In this document: positions 13,301 through 25,540 of the stretch, piece by piece | Numbering within the stretch: position 1 is the first letter of the stretch | Layout: every line of letters starts with the position of its first letter | Assembly (NCBI GenBank): GCA_011033025.1 | Contig: WFMF01000101.1 | Location: 248,001-312,000 of the forward strand | Source: Beroe forskalii | Taxonomy: Eukaryota > Ctenophora > Nuda > Beroida > Beroidae | Length of the DNA stretch: 64,000 nt | Reading direction: 5' to 3' | Position numbers and translations under genes: made by a program | The notes under the pieces: generated by a model | Databases searched by the model: none | What the model was told of the DNA's origin: nothing | The model's input: only the letters and a program-made list of their open reading frames with translations

Positions 13301-15927
13301 GATACGTTAGAATGGTGTCAGTGTTACGTCATACTGGTGTCATTGATACGTCAGAATGGTGTCAGTGATACGTCAGACTGGTGTCAGCGATACGTCAGAC
13401 TGATGTAAGTGATACGTCAGAATGGTGTCAAAGATACTTCAGACGGGTGTCAGTGATACGTCAGACTGGTGTCATTAATACGTCAGACTGGTGTCAGTGA
13501 TACGTCAAGTTGATGTCACTGATACGTCAGACTGGTGTCAGTGATACGTCAGACTGGTGTCATTGATACGACTGGCTGGATACGTCAGTCACTGATACTT
13601 CAGACTGGTGTCAGTGATACGTCAGACTGGTGTCATTGATACTTCAGACGGGCGTAAGTGATACGTCAGACTGGTGTCAGCGATACGTCAGACTGGTGTC
13701 AGCGATACTTCGGACTGGTTTCAGTGATACTTTAGACTGGTGCCCGGCCCTTGATACTTCAGACTGGTGTCAACTGTCAGTGATACGTCGTGATTGATGA
13801 GTGTGGCCAATTTCAGGAATACGTAGAATAACTGGTACGTAACAGAAATCTCCATCCCTTCAAAATTCGACTTTTTGATTTTCGAACCACTCGCGAGAAA
13901 TTTAAAGCAACTATTTAAATTATGAATGCACCCAAAATATCCTTTTCACGTTTTCCAGTTACAGTCCAACCTCAAATTTGATCGATGGTCGCCACATTCT
14001 ATCACACGAAGAATTGGAAATATTCTATGTATTTGCGCGCGCGTTTGGCAAATTTTCATTTTGCGCACGCGCGAAGAATAAATTTTGAGCTTTGCTTTTT
14101 TCAGCAGTGACCATGATATTAGCGAGGTTATGTGTGCCATTTGACTGGCAATTGCGACCTCATTTTACTCGACATTTTCATTGATTTCTTAATCGCGAAG
14201 TAATTTACTGGATTGTATGTCCATTCTTTTCAAGATAGAAGAGATTTTCTGGAAGCTGAAATTTCGCATTGTTAAATCCAACATCTTTGTCGCTTCTTTT
14301 AAAATTTACCCTCTTTTTACTCTCATTTTACCCCCTGTTTCTTTTCAGGAATGTTTACGCCGATAAGTTCTCTCAACTCGTGGACTTGTCCCAAGTGCGA
14401 GACTAACGTTACCAACATGACAGACTTGGCCTCACATATCAAGCTCTGTTTGAATGGACACGGAGATAACTATTGTAATGAATGTGGACGCGGCTACAGC
14501 AGTAAGGTATGTTCAGATGAATTTGTAAAAGTTTTAATTCTCGACTGGATTCGTCAAAATCATATGAATGGCTATAAACAGTGATTTAATGAATTAAAAT
14601 CATGAATTTCATGAAATTCGCGATTTTTTGCTTTCTTTGATCGTTCTTATAATCGCATCTTCTTCTCACACCCTCCCCCTTCATTGATGTACCTCTCTAA
14701 CCCACCCCCTACCCCACAGGCTAGTCTACAGCGTCATATCAGTGTTGTTCACCGTAAGGAGAGGAACTACGAGTGTCATATCTGTAGGAAGAGGTTCGGA
14801 CAGCAGATTCACGTTGACGTTCATATGCGTCTTCATACAGGTAATTTCAATTGATAAATTAATTGATTAATTTATAATTTGAGAAATTTTCATGATGCTA
14901 TGGAGCTTTTGATAATTCCTGATGAGTGTTCTTTCACTGCTTTTCACTGCTTTCACAATCATTACCTTGATTAATTTTGATTTTAATTATTATTTCAGGT
15001 GAAAAGCCGTTTGTATGCCACATGTGTAACGACAGCTTCAAGCAATCCGCACACCTGAAAAGACACATGCAGTGTCACGTGAGAGGACCCTCTGATCTCT
15101 ACAAACTTCAGGTATTTTCCAAATACAAAATCATTTTGAAGCCATACACTTGTGATGACATGCTATAATGCTTGATAGAATACACATTCCCTCTTAGATT
15201 AGAGGTTGTATCATTAATGTATAGGGATGTAACGTTTCACAGCCAAACGGATCGATAAACGGCACACAAATCTTCCAAAATATGATCCAAAGAATATCCC
15301 CTGCTATTGCACTCCACCTCAAACCTCCTCTCCCCCTCAGAAACAGGAGACATCCCCGTACAAACGAACTAAGCTGGTGAGTGGGAGCAGTAGCAGCAGC
15401 AGTGGAGGGGGCAGCAGCCACTCTAACCACTCACTCCTCTCCCCTCGTTCCAACTCCTCGCTCCTCTCCCCTCGTCACCACCTCCTGCCGCCTAGCATGC
15501 ACGAAGCGAAGCACCACGCCCTCTCATTTCCCTCGTATCTGCTCAACTCACCGCCGCATTCCGCCGCTAAGGCACCCAACACGCCGCCCTGCAATTCCAG
15601 GTAATGGAAGTGGAGAATTGTGCGATTGATTGAGTTTTCGGTGCTGCGAAACTACTCCATGAGAAGATTCATTTCATCTTTTGTCTGCTCTCTGGGAAAT
15701 ATGAATATTCCTCGTTTATTTAGATAGTGGTTCTAGACTCTTTCAATATTTTCCCTATTTCAACATTTCCCTCTTCCAGTGACGCCAAGTTCCGACGAAC
15801 TAACGCCGCTCTGGAGAGCCTACGTCACGGTGTCAGTGAGAGTGTGGTTCTGGGGGAGCTGCAGAACAAGTACACGATGGAGTTGATAAAACTGATCGGA
15901 CAAGCTACTGGGGATATCGCAAGATAA
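1359..15927 (+). CDS. C2H2 zinc-finger protein, 13 exons, about 560 aa
   Basis: Exons: 1359-1404, 3750-3838, 6115-6179, 6335-6387, 6625-6771, 7199-7379, 8550-8750, 8912-9012, 14349-14506, 14720-14840, 14999-15111, 15341-15600, 15780-15927. All phases close, giving 1,683 nt. Residues 1-295 are a leader with a short helical stretch (exon 3, LQLQENLVAKMR) and Pro/Ser/Thr-rich and acidic sequence. Four zinc fingers follow: 308-328 (CPKC..H..C, a C2HC type), 337-358, 366-386 and 394-414, with classical linker HTGEKPF before the last. The tail is Ser-, His- and Pro-rich and ends in a predicted helix. This is most likely a nuclear DNA-binding regulator; no orthologue is recognised. The intron after exon 5 begins with AT instead of GT, and retaining it stops translation two codons later. 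The 5.3-kb intron after exon 8 carries a 22-bp minisatellite. Confidence 0.85.
2907..3014. repeat. Foldback (inverted repeat) in zinc-finger intron 1
   Basis: Two arms of about 50 bases are inverted copies. The inner part pairs atcctggac with gtccaggat and ttccttcat with atgaaggaa. The outer part pairs tctagc..aacctttaaa with tttaaaggtt.agctaga, with small internal gaps. The loop is under 15 bases. It looks like a miniature foldback element or recent palindrome. No coding content. Confidence 0.75.
4915..5110. repeat. Degenerate tandem repeat (gacaacagatagat units)
   Basis: About seven imperfect units of 20-30 bases share gacaacagatagat followed by taaacc or ataacc. They lie in intron 2 of the zinc-finger gene. 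Noncoding. Confidence 0.65.
13100..13795. repeat. 22-bp minisatellite in zinc-finger intron 8
   Basis: About 30 tandem units of 22 bases with core GATACGTCAGACTGGTGTC are visible, with point changes and occasional length variants. Most units contain ACGTCA, a half-site for CREB/ATF-like bZIP factors. The array lies 550 bases before exon 9. It is open to length polymorphism; a regulatory role is speculation. Confidence 0.9.
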
Positions 15928-17640
15928 GGGAGACAAGAGATGTGTTAAAGTCCCCTGAAAATATGAGGAATTATCGTAGTTCCGAGTCTTTTGGGGGAGA
16001 ATATTTCCGATGATTTTGTTAAAGCGATGAGAAAAAACTAGTATTTTGTGAGAATAACTTGTTAATGAGCTATGAATAGCTAATGAGCAGAGAATTGAAA
16101 GAAAGAACGATAATAACTTTATGAGAAGGTAATGAAGAACAATGAATTTTAAAAACGAATACCTAAGTGAGAAAAGCCCGCGGGTTTTTTACAGACGTTT
16201 AATATAAGAGCAGATAGGGGATTAGTTTTTAGAAACTAGTGGTGATTTGTAAGTAGTGTAGCGTTAAACTGTACCTACTCTGCAGTACCTTGCCCTTATG
16301 TGTGCACATGGATTGATCGTTAAAATGCGATAAAAACGCGTCGCTTGGGTCTGTACCTTCGACATAAATTCTATGGAAATTAAAATACGCGTCTTTATCA
16401 ATACCGTAATTGATATATACAAGTGCACACATATGGATTAGAAAATTCTAACCCAAATTGTCTTTGTGACGCCATTGCCATAGACCAAAGTGATGAATAT
16501 TGAGCATACGGGTGTGTCAGTCTTACTTTTCATACAAAAAAGGCTACCTCAACCTAATGAAGTTGATTGCCTACTGATTATTGAAATGAATTAGACTTTC
16601 CTAACAGTGATTTGTAATGAAACCAAACTGTTAGTGAAGTAAAGGAATTATTTTGAATTCATTGAATTAATTCTTTTAAATTGTAATATCGATTGCTTTG
16701 TAATTAAACGATAATTATTTAATTTGACATTTGAACATTTAATGTTATTTATGGACAAAGTTTTGCAATTTTAGTTGTTTAATCGACTAGAATTTCACAT
16801 AAGCATTTAACACTTAAAGCATTTGACGTTTCAAAATTTAATGTTATTTATGGACAAAGTTCAGCAATTTCAGTGGTTTTATCGACTAGAATTTAACATA
16901 GGTACCTTAGCAGCAATTATTTGACGAATATGTGCAGTGACAATCTGATAACTACAACTATCTGAAGTCTTCATTTCTAAAAATATTCGATGACGATGTA
17001 TAAAAACTTAAATCAGACAACTGCAAGCTTTTGACTTGATGATTTTCTTAATTTGAGAAACCAAACATCCTGTTTTATCATTATCATGATTATGCGCTGA
17101 CACCGATTAACTTATCTAATTTCATTTTTACATGAAAGTTAATTTAGATGTTAATTAATTGATATCTAGGTTAATTGAAAAGTTAATTTAGATATTTTGA
17201 TGTTGCTTTGATGTTGCTTTGATATATTTATTAATATTATTGTTTATGCAATGGGGAATCAATTGTATTCACTTTTATTGGCCTAATTAATTAAAAGCTA
17301 ATTCTACTTTCTAGGTCTTATTAAATATTTATGTGGGAATAGTTGTGGGCAAACAAATGACAGTTGACATTTTCACAACAAAATTAGAATTTTAAAGATG
17401 AAAATCGGTATCAAAATGATTGGCACAATGAGTACAGTTTCAAGTATTTAATTTTTTACGGTCGTTCTAGGATACAATCGAACGAACTTTTCTTTTACAC
17501 ATGGCTTAGTTACGTGAGAGCGGCATACGCGCGTGCAAAAACCTGCGTGCGCGCATTTGAATTCATTTAAATGTTTCATGGTTTTAGCGCCATAAGTCTT
17601 TCCTCTTTAAGTCTTTACACGATAAACGCATAGCATTTGT
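15928..17640. other. Intergenic DNA after zinc-finger stop, no gene seen
   Basis: AT-rich sequence follows the TAA at 15925-15927. A copy of a dispersed repeat sits at about 16300-16440. Two similar blocks around 16740 and 16840 (aatgttatttatggacaaag) form a local duplication. No coding exon could be supported. Confidence 0.5.
16290..16440. repeat. Dispersed repeat with ttctatggaaa and gcgcgtctttatcaat blocks
   Basis: The block tgtgcacatggattgat, then ttctatggaaattaaaa, then acgcgtctttatcaat recurs with changes near 18720-18850 and 26735-26850, and partly near 20800-20850. It is an interspersed family of roughly 130-150 bases. No transposase or promoter box was recognised. Confidence 0.6.
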
Positions 17641-17646
17641 TTAGAA

Positions 17647-17751
17647 ATGGACGAGATCTCGTTCATTTTAGCCCAAACTCGTCACGTTTTGAATGTGTCC
17701 GAAAGATTTGTCATTCTACCTACAGAAGAGGAGGACCGAATTTATGAACCT
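17647..17751 (+). other. Possible isolated coding exon (35 codons)
   Basis: An ATG opens 35 codons (MDEISFILAQ... to ...EEEDRIYEP) ending exactly at a GTGAGT donor. The composition looks protein-like. I could not find a phase-0 acceptor that continues it, and the open stretch at 17863-18069 does not join in frame. It could be a first exon of an unrecognised gene, an exon relic, or chance. Confidence 0.2.
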
Positions 17752-18718
17752 GTGAGTGTAATCCAATGTCTTATCTATAGAGGTGTATGGCTATAGGTAC
17801 TAAAAGTCATTATCTCACTCTTTCAAATTTAAAAAGTCAAAAGATGCCCAAAAGTCGCTCCAGTGATCAGTGACGTATCGAAAGAAATACTACCAGGAAA
17901 CAATTACCCTGGTGCCACAGGTATTATCGGAAATGTAAACGAGATTTTCAATAACGGACCGCTAAAGTTGAAAATAAAACACGTCGAAAACGGGAAATGT
18001 CAATTTCATAGAAAGAGCAATAGACCACGACATTTCTTGTCACCATGGGGCTTCCTGTGCAATATTTAAAGTAATGTTAGGTTATCTCTAGCTTCGTGAC
18101 CTGCATATTATGCACGTTTATGCAGACTTGCATTCTGCATTTCTGATGATCATAATTCAACATGAGTTGGCCATTCTTTGAGACAACGATGGATATTGTA
18201 CTATGTGCATATTCAACTCGGCTTCTCCTCTTCCCCTTAATGCTGCCAATTGTTCTACAGTCTTATTAGGTACCTACTTCATGAGATGAAAGCAATATTG
18301 CACGGGCTGTAACCATCGTTCTACTGTACCCTGTGCAAACCTCCTTCAAATGAATAAAATTCGATTATCCGTTATCACCCTTCCTAACCAGGTGACTGGG
18401 TTTGTTATTAGGTTATATCCTTTATGGTATTAGGTTGTAAAGGACTTAAGAAGTCTTATCTCATAACGGAAGCTTAATTAATTTCTCGTGTTACAAATAC
18501 AAGACACTTGACCTGCTCCCCATTCAAGTGATGTTGAATATGAATTGAGAATTCGTTCCATATTCCTATTTTCAGTTGATTTGTGCTATATTACTTTGCA
18601 CCTGTTTGGCGTTCGCCTGAGAAATTGGCAGGTCTCAGTGTCCCACGCAACATAGCAAACTGCTGAGTTATTGATATCATCTGCACATGTTCCCTGCCAT
18701 TGATATATTTACCCATAT

Positions 18719-18850
18719 TTGTGTGCACATGGATCGATCCATGAAAACGCGTAGATTTCGACAGAAATTCTATAAAAAGTAAATTGTGCACACTGTTAAA
18801 TGCGCGTCTTTTACAATTCCTCCACCGCACGATGCATGTTTACACATTTG
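18719..18850. repeat. Dispersed repeat copy
   Basis: Contains tgtgcacatggatcgat, ttctataaaaagtaaatt and gcgcgtcttttacaatt, matching the copies at about 16300 and 26735. It lies just upstream of, or overlapping the leader of, the kringle gene. Confidence 0.6.
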
Positions 18851-18873
18851 GGTTATGTTTATATACGCTACGC

Positions 18874-21800
18874 ATGTCCCCCTTGACTTCTTTCCTTTTA
18901 ATCCTCTTCCTTCTAACAAGAAAATATGATAGATCACGGGTGCATAGAACTTCCGTACTGCGGTTTGTAGATTATTACCACACACGCACAACTTTTTTTG
19001 AACTCGAATTCGCCTTTGACCACTTCGCGTCAGCGGCTCTAGTTTCACCTGACAAATTATTCTATGTTTCGGTAACTAGTTCGATATCATTTGATCAAAT
19101 TAATTATGAGTTTCCAGGTAATAAAACAGTTATCAAATATGTAATTGAATTGGAGCTTTAACTGATAATGTTTGCAACCGTTTCAATCACTTTTCACTCA
19201 AATCAAACTTTTCTTATAATTTTCGCGTTGATACAGAATTTGCAAGACTTGTTCATTCGTTCATTCGTTGAGCATCTCATTACTGTTTTATTGATTCGTT
19301 TATGAACGAAGGATATGTTTTTCGGAGCCAAAAGCTAAAGTAATAACAATGACGCATTTTGAGGGGTTTGTATGTGAAGGTTTTTCGGTGGAACGATGCT
19401 ATTTGGACTAACATTCATATCTTGGTAAGACTATAGCGGAATTATTAACTGGCGTTCGATCCCTCAGATCCACTTTCATCACAAATTAGCGCAACTTTTT
19501 CCGTATTTTATCAATTCAAGTTATATCATTCTCTGATCTCTCGTTGTGGACTGTAACAAAAATCCTCGTTTTTGTCATTTTCATTTACTGGTTTTTCTGA
19601 CTTTTGTTATCTCCTGCATTGCAGTGGGGTTGTCAACAGGTAATGATTCTAGAAACAGTGCATGGAATGGTGGAATTTCTAATTTATGATAGTGATCAAT
19701 CTATACTAACAATGAACATTTATCACTTATACTTTTAAATATTCCGAAGTTGTTCAGCACGTTAAAAACCTAGTTTATTACTAGTGCAATAAATAGTAAT
19801 CTAAACCATCCAAAAAAAGTTAACAAAAGTAAAGCTAAATTACTCGGTCAGTGATCACAGTTTCTGATCAGAGATTTAGTTATATTGAGTTCTACTTTTG
19901 CAAACTTTTTTGGGACACCCATTGCAAATTACATGGAATTCTTCAGACTGCATTCAGCGGGAAATTGATCCTTCGGGAAAGGATTATCGGGGATATGTCT
20001 CCAGAACGGCCACAGGACACAAGTGCAGGATTTGGGGTTACCAAGCACAGAAGTAGGTCTCTCAAGGATGTCACTATTCCTGAAATATGATTTAGATTCC
20101 CGTTTCTTGTTTATTTGATTGGCGTTCTCCTCTATCTAAATCAGGGGGGAGCCAAAAAGCGAAAATAAACAAACAAACAAAAAACAGACCAAAAATCGGG
20201 AAAGTAGGTTTTGTCTTGTTATTTGAGTTCATCCCCCCTCCTGATTTAGATAGAGAAGGACGTCAGTACCTTTTCAAAGAATGTTTCATTACAGCCACTT
20301 AAGGAAATTTCCAGTATCTATATTCATGTACAATTCCTGCAAAACTTCCTGATCCTCTGCACTGCACCTGTCTGATGTCACTTTGTCTCCTCACTTCCTT
20401 TCATCCTCAGTTTCCCGGGCGCTGGGTTGAGGGAGAACCTGTGCAGGAACCCAGGGAACTCCTACACAGCTCCGTGGTGTCACTCCGACGACCCCTACGG
20501 ATGGGCTGCCTGTGACATTCCCTACTGCGAAGGTTGGAGAAGAATTATTATCTTCGCTCATTGCACCCGACTTATTTCACCCGCTCATTGCACCCCACTC
20601 ATTTCACTGACTTCACTCATTTCACCCCACTCGTTATCCTAATCCCTCATCTTTCATCCCACTTACTTCCCCCAAACCCTTTTAACCTATCCATTTATCA
20701 CCCCACTTTAATCCCATTCATTCAATGCCACTCCTCTGTCTGTAACTACATCTTCAATTTTGTAGTGTGGGTGTAGGTACAAGATCATGAGCTCGTTACG
20801 CATTTTTCTATTCTATGGAAATAAAAGTGTGTAAACATACGTCGTCTGACCAAACCTCTCATGTGTTTCTGTTCAGTTTAAAAGCCCTTAGTGGTAGCCC
20901 TGCCGGGTTTTCATTCAATCAATCAATCAGTGAAGGAGTGTGTTAGTATGGAGAAGGACAGGAATGGAAAGAAGTACAGAGGAACCCAGAACACTGACCA
21001 ACATGGCAACACTTGTCTGGACTGGTCTGAAACCAAACACAGCCCCAAAGAGTAAGATTTGTTTATTTTGGGTATGATTATCTTGTTCATAAGCCATTTA
21101 AGATTGAAGTACTGCTTCAAGCTGTTTCAAGAATGCACAGTCAAAATTTAAGTTATGTTCAGGATAACAGTGAATTGATTTTCAACGAATAAAATCAAAT
21201 GTTCCAGGATGATGTCAGTGTTACGAAAGTACTCTACTTCTATGTAAAGATTTAGTTTGTTAGCCTAACAAAATCATCGTTTGTCTGATCTCATGGGAAA
21301 TATTTATTTATTCTATGTTCCAGGATTACAGATGCCGGCTTGGAAGATGGCAATTACTGTAGGAACCCAATAACAGTACGAGGACAAACCAGTGCCTACC
21401 GATCCAGGCCTTGGTGTTACATCACCAAGAACAGGATTTCCTACTGTGACATCCCATACTGCGGTAAGAAGATTCACGTTTATTCCTCTGTGGAGTCCGA
21501 ATATGAGTGTGATGAGTATTGTTATAGTCTCCCACCTATACATTTTAATTGATAACAATATATAAGTATCCCTTATAATACCTACCAACTTGATTTAAAA
21601 CCAAGTTCCTCATCAGAGGACCTTGAACCCACGATTGATGACGATCTGGAGAGCTTTGGGCTGGATATTGGGTGTATACCCATTGCTGAGGATCCAACTG
21701 GGGCAGGATACAGGGGATCTCAATTCACAACACGCACCGGAAAGATGTGCAGGGACTGGGAAGACTTCGACAGACTTGTGTAAGTACTGACCATGGTTGC

Positions 21801-23122
21801 ATGTGCAAGAAATAGAGCATTCTATGCACATAATAGCATAATAAACAGAAGTTCATTTCTTATAAATTTAAAAGGGTCTACTTTTTCTACCATTAATTTA
21901 TTAGTTTTATTATTTTATTGATCTAATGAGATTTCTGGAAAATTTTATCAACTGTAAAAAATGAAACCACAAGCAATGAAACCCCACCAATCAGTTGAGC
22001 AATAACAAGGTTACTAAAGATGTCAGAGTCTAAGTAGGTACATATTACCTATATTGTTTAAATTTCGAAAGTGAACAAAAATTCTGTCCTGCACTAGATC
22101 CAGATGATTATTTGAATATCAAATTTGTTGATCACACTGGTTCTTAATATGGTCAATTTGGCAGGTGGCCAAATAATGATCTCTTTGGGGGAGTCTGTCG
22201 GAATCCAGGTGGTGATGACTCAAGTCCTTGGTGCCACACAGGACCTAATGAATGGGACTACTGTGATATCCCAATTTGCAAAGAGCGAGATTGTGAGTGA
22301 TTTAGAGATATAATCTAATAAGAATATAAATAATTTGAAAGTGTTTGTATATATCTTTCTGTCTGTCAGTGTTTCCACCCTATTTAGGACCTGTTTGCAA
22401 TATTTTTCATTGATTTTTTCTGGAAAACATTCACAAAACAAAGGGGAGTGTCGTTATCAAAGGTAAACCATAATTGGCCCATCTGTCAATTGGTTACCCT
22501 GATGAGTTGGTCTACCATGGTTCCACGCTAGTCAAACTACTTTGCAAACCAGTAGTGGAACGGTTTGCAACTGCTCAACTGCTTTGCTAGCATGGTTGTA
22601 GGGTGTGGACCATGCTACAAAGTGTGGAACCATGGTATGTAGCGCAGTAGATTGTGCAATATTGGACAGGTTTCGTCATTACTTACCCTAATTATCTGCC
22701 ATGCTATGTAGCCTGGTTAAACACTATGTAGCATGGTAGTTTTAGTTCAATCTATGGCACTACATACCGTGGTTACACCCTACACACCGTGATGACATGC
22801 TATGTAGCATGGTCCCTACGCTATGTAGGTAATTCATATTTCATTTATTGTGTGTAGGTATGTATTTTATTGTAATTTTCAGGAGATCAATTAAATTATC
22901 TTTTCAATGAAAATTCTTTTGCAACTTTTCTACTGTAGCTTGTGGTGTACAGGAACCTGTCAACAAGTGGAAGCAGTACCAATCTTACCTAGTATCCTTA
23001 CAGTGGTTTGTGAGGAAGATGAGCTCATGTGTGTGGAGGTAGACCAGTGTATCAGCAAAGAGAAGAACTGTGATGGTGTTGAAGACTGTGACGATGGCTC
23101 TGATGAGAAAAATTGTCTATAG
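18874..23122 (+). CDS. Probable secreted protein: three kringles plus LDLRa, about 385 aa
   Basis: Exons: 18874-19117, 19625-19639, 19947-20052, 20411-20532, 20931-21051, 21324-21463, 21617-21779, 22165-22292, 23004-23122. Phases close throughout, and modules are bounded by phase-1 introns as in shuffled extracellular domains. Residues 1-16 (MSPLTSFLLILFLL..) resemble a signal peptide. Kringles lie at about 88-161, 166-249 and 269-342, each with six Cys and the YRG, CRNP and DIPYC/DIPIC landmarks. An LDLRa domain at 349-384 has six Cys and the calcium motif DCDDGSDE, and TAG follows one residue later. Each kringle is split by a phase-2 intron. Kringles and LDLRa bind protein ligands, so an extracellular binding role is likely. 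No protease domain follows. The first two exons, including a 15-nt microexon, rest on phase and splice sites only. Confidence 0.8.
20127..20262. repeat. Inverted repeat inside the kringle-1 intron
   Basis: The left arm tctatctaaatcagggggga is matched in inverse by a right arm containing tcctgatttagataga, about 90 bases apart. The enclosed sequence is A-rich (aaacaaacaaacaaaa). It is a miniature foldback without coding content. Confidence 0.7.
22480..22835. repeat. Degenerate repeats of tgctatgtagcatggt type
   Basis: The intron before the LDLRa exon holds repeated and inverted variants of accatg..ccatggt and gctatgtagcatggt. Many are near-palindromic. Noncoding. Confidence 0.5.
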
Positions 23123-23445
23123 TGGGACATCGTTCAATTCTTTATGAATGGTGTAATCAAACACGATGAAATCCCAAAAGTTGGTGCGACATTATTCAGT
23201 GAAAGCCAGGGATTATTGTTTGGAACCTGCACTTTTAACAAATTAGGTTATAGTCCAGTTTTCCAGGATTTCAAAAAATATTGCAATATTGCATGTTTTG
23301 TAATAATTGAAATATAATACTGTAATATACCTATACCAGCTAATCAGATATGTATATTTTGATTACGCAACGATGTCATGATGAGCTCGTCAAAAAAACA
23401 TCGACGGGCGATGTCCGTCCCTTTCTTCTGACTTGTTGTTGGACA

Positions 23446-23522
23446 AGGCGGAAGGCGCAAAGTGACGTCCAAATGTGGAACGTTGCGCCGCGCGCGCGAG
23501 GGTAGGGTAACATCCTACGAAA
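23446..23522. repeat. Left copy of a 65-base direct repeat flanking the satellite
   Basis: A block running from gacgtccaaatg through gtggaacgttgcgccgcgcg to agggtagggtaacatcctac occurs here and again at about 25666-25731. The two copies bracket the foldback and the GC-rich satellite. Confidence 0.75.
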
Positions 23523-23558
23523 AAAACAGCGATAAGCTAAGAAATTTAATTACTATTT

Positions 23559-23990
23559 CCTAAGCCCGCATAGGTGTGTGTACACGCCTTCCTAAGCCCG
23601 CATAGGTGTGTGTACGCGCGCCGCGCAACGCAGACAGGGATATACGTGTTTAGCAAGTACACGCCGCGCGACGATAACAGGGGTATACGTGTTTAGCAAC
23701 GGCGCATTATACGTCGCATTGTCAGGCGTTGCGTTGCCTGACCCCCTCGCGCGCGCGCCACGACTGATCGCATGAATAAATTTGAAATTTGAAATAATAT
23801 GGGTCTGACGACGTCAAACAAACGTCGCGCGCACGGTGCATTATACGCGAATGTCGCGCGCGTCGCAATATTTCACGCGCGCGGCGCAATATGTCACGCG
23901 CGCGGCACAATATGTCGCGAGCGCGTTGCTAAACACCTATATCCCTGTCTGCGTTGCGCACGTACACACACCTAGGCGGGCTCAGGAAGC
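23559..23990. repeat. Long foldback element, arms of about 140 bases
   Basis: The left half contains cctaagcccgcataggtgtg, then cgcaacgcagacagggatat, then gtgtttagcaa, then ggcgcattatacg. The right half carries the inverses in reverse order: gcattatacgcg, ttgctaaacacctatatccc, tgtctgcgttgcgc and cacacctaggcgggct. The left arm has an internal direct duplication. The right end abuts the 21-bp satellite. Confidence 0.75.
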
Positions 23991-24662
23991 GCGCGCGGTG
24001 CAATATGCTTAATGTTGCGCGCGCGGCGCAATGTGTTGCGCGCGCGGCGCAATATGTTGCAGGCGCGGCGCAATATGTTGCGCGGGCGCGGCGCAATATG
24101 TTGCGGGCGCGGCGCAATATTGAATTATATGTTTAATGTTGCGCGTGCGGCGCAATATGTTGCGCGCGCGGCGCAATATGTTGCGCGCGCGGCGCAATAT
24201 GTTGCGCGCGCGGCGCAATATGTTGCGCGCGTGGCACAATATGTTGCTCGCGTGGCGCAATATGTTGCGCGCGTGGCGTAATATGTTGCCCGCGCGGCGC
24301 AATATGTTCATGTTGCGCGCGTGGCGCAATATGTTGCGCGCGTGGCGCAATATGTTGCGCGCGTGGCGCAATATGTTGCGCGCGTGGCGCAATATGTTGC
24401 GCGCGTGGCGCAATATGTTGCGCGCGTGGCGCAATATGTTGCGCGCGTGGCGCAATATGTTGCGCGCGTGGCGCAATATGTTGCGCGCGCGGCGCAATAT
24501 GTTGCGCGCGCGGCGCAATATGTTGCGCGCGCGGCGCAATATGTTGCGCGCGCGGCGCAATATGTTGCGCGCGCGGCGCAATATGGTGCGCACGCGGCGC
24601 AATATGGTGCGCACGCGGCGCAATATGTTGCGCGCGCGACGCAATATGTCGCGCGAGCGAGT
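23826..24662. repeat. 21-bp GC-rich satellite (gcgcaatatgttgcgcgcg)
   Basis: Around 35 tandem units of 21 bases with core gcgcaatatgttgcgcgcg are present, near-perfect from about 24130 to 24640 and degenerate before. Because 21 is a multiple of three and units lack stops in several frames, long false reading frames appear on both strands. The alternating GCGCGCGC runs could favour Z-DNA. It is far more GC-rich than its surroundings. Confidence 0.95.
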
Positions 24663-25540
24663 TAATTGATAAATTAGTAATTAATTCTTAATTAAATTCG
24701 GTTATTCATGACTCCTGCAAGGCTTAATGGCATACAATGATCTGCGCCGTTATTATATTTATAATTAAATTAATTTGTCAGAATATCAAACTTAAGCAAT
24801 GCAATATAATTGAAATAAATTTATAATTATATGCTTATTGATATCATTATCTAACATGTATGTTATTGTCTGTCCATATGTCGATAGCAATATTAGAAAG
24901 GTAGGTCGAAAGGACAGGAAGAAAAACACCTGCAATCTGCATAGCCTGAGGGATGTTTTTTGCCTCGGAATTATCTGATCCCCATCATCCCTCTCACCCT
25001 AAAGATTGAAACTGTGCAATGCGTTTGCAACTGCAAGTGCAATTATTATGAAATCGTGAAACGGCCGAAAATTAAAATTTCTGCTTAGCCCTTTAACCTG
25101 TCCTTTTCACATACCCAATTTTTACGTGTTGCTGTCGATCTATGAGCATACACTTACGCTTTACAGCAGTAAGTAATCGAAATATCGTTTCTTTTACTTT
25201 TTTTTGATATAGAAGGTAATTAAGTAATTATATTTCTAAACTAATTAACTTTCAAAGGAGTTAATTGTTGCACTGAAAGTATAAGTTTTCATATTTTCAA
25301 ATTGTTGGGATGTCGTTTTGTCGACCCGAATCGCTTAGTAATAGGGTATAAATTATAATCTTGAAATAAATATTGGGGCATGCATAGTCCGGCCCTATAA
25401 TCAATTTATACTGAAATAGCAACTTAAATGTATTTGACAGAAGAATTCTCAGTCCTGTGTCTATTTCTCTATCAAGTATGAAATATCCCTGCTATCACTC
25501 CAAGTCATCACTGAATACCCGGGATGAATCTATACAATCC
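24663..25540. other. Intergenic DNA, nothing recognised
   Basis: AT-rich sequence between the GC-rich satellite and a hairpin-rich repeat. No exon with splice signals or protein pattern was found on either strand. Confidence 0.5.

Noticed and set aside
13100-13795. Possible CRISPR-like array
   Set aside because: Units are contiguous with no unique spacers and no cas genes; eukaryotic minisatellite.
17863-18069. 68-codon open frame (MISDVSKEIL...)
   Set aside because: Its best acceptor does not join in frame to the candidate exon at 17647-17751, and no domain is recognisable.
24009-24669. Open frames of up to 211 codons on both strands (LRAWRN-type repeats)
   Set aside because: Artefact of a 21-bp satellite without stop codons.
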